13,939 nt of DNA from Gammaproteobacteria bacterium (lineage in GTDB: Bacteria > Pseudomonadota > Gammaproteobacteria > Arenicellales > JAHEKD01), in the NCBI GenBank assembly GCA_024638545.1, contig JAHEKD010000015.1, forward strand, positions 1 to 13,939, read 5' to 3'. A program made the translations under genes and the position numbers. Positions 13,649 through 13,939 of the stretch are shown piece by piece. Position 1 is the first letter of the stretch, and each line of letters opens with the position of its first letter. The notes below the pieces were generated by a model. The model saw nothing but the letters and a program-made list of their open reading frames with translations. It was not told the DNA's origin and did no database searches.

Positions 13649-13939
13649 CTAAATATTCTGATTCAACTGCTCCATAGATGACTTGCCGACGTAATTACCT
13701 GCCGAATCCTTGTAGATATATTGATCGTTAGCTACCTGCGTTAAATTTAACTTATTGAGACCTAAGTCAACCCAAGCATAATGGTTGTTGCTATCCACTG
13801 AAAGTACTTTTCCGACATCTGCGGAGGTTGGAAATGGAATTGCGCCCCCACCTCTTGTTTGCCCAGCCCCCGTTTTTAGTGTTGCTGGAATAAACGTAAA
13901 CTCAACGTCTTTAGTGTAGTCTGTTGCCCCTGCTTTTAC
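13649..13939 (-). CDS. C-terminus of a phage-tail/virion-like protein, cut by the window edge
   Basis: The minus strand is open from the window edge to TAG 13649-13651, giving the last 96 residues of a protein whose start lies outside. It reads VKAGATDYTKDVEFTFIPAT, then GGGAIPFPTSADVGKVLSVD and SNNHYAWVDLGLNKLNLTQV, ending with a short polar helix. The step P-x-x-x-DVGKVL-x-VDS...W is common in tail-fibre and other virion surface proteins that contain repeated beta-rich modules, hence the tentative call. No cysteine, no membrane segment. It converges on aprA with a 165-base gap. Base composition is more AT-rich than apr. Alternatives are a secreted beta-rich repeat protein or a prophage remnant. 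Confidence 0.5.
   Translation of the reverse strand, partial: VKAGATDYTKDVEFTFIPATLKTGAGQTRGGGAIPFPTSADVGKVLSVDSNNHYAWVDLGLNKLNLTQVANDQYIYKDSAGNYVGKSSMEQLNQNI

Overview
The window looks like DNA from a chemolithotrophic sulfur-oxidising bacterium, most likely a gammaproteobacterium. The best evidence is a complete aprM-aprB-aprA cluster on the plus strand (10265-13483). It encodes dissimilatory adenylylsulfate (APS) reductase with the AprM membrane anchor typical of sulfur oxidisers. The assignment rests on protein signatures read by eye; no database search was possible.

Layout, left to right. (1) 1-1912 is visibly GC-rich and built of broken pieces on the minus strand. These are the N-terminal third of an O-acetylhomoserine sulfhydrylase (MetY) running in frame into a dihydrodipicolinate-synthase-like segment at the window edge, a PAS/HisKA/HATPase histidine kinase without its natural N-terminus, and the first 24 codons of a universal stress protein fused out of frame to that kinase. 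(2) 1913-2374 is AT-rich and holds a small class III aminotransferase remnant and an FNR/ANR-type promoter for an intact two-CBS-domain protein (2375-2836). (3) 2894-3109 is a MITE-like element with 13-bp terminal inverted repeats and TA flanks. (4) 7268-3197 (minus) is a five-gene operon: sulfopyruvate decarboxylase alpha and beta (comD, comE), then a tripartite tricarboxylate-type transporter (binding protein, large and small membrane subunits). (5) 7269-10264 is a decayed stretch: a 7-bp tandem repeat, an unrecognised open frame, a double-FAS1 protein gene with two frameshifts, an N-terminally truncated DUF3179 gene and a frameshifted Sel1-like remnant. (6) aprMBA. (7) The right edge carries the C-terminus of a phage-tail-like protein on the minus strand.

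How the parts may work together: the operon probably imports a C3 organosulfonate (sulfolactate, sulfopyruvate or a relative) and decarboxylates sulfopyruvate to sulfoacetaldehyde. If an Xsc enzyme elsewhere releases sulfite, AprBA (with Sat elsewhere) could oxidise that sulfite through APS to sulfate. That link is inference from adjacency.

The most unusual property is the number of genes that end abruptly against unrelated gene fragments, near 86, 1841-1850 and 9967-9985, together with a phage-like fragment close after aprA. Either this is a rearranged, gene-decay-rich region, or the contig contains chimeric joins. The sequence alone cannot separate these.
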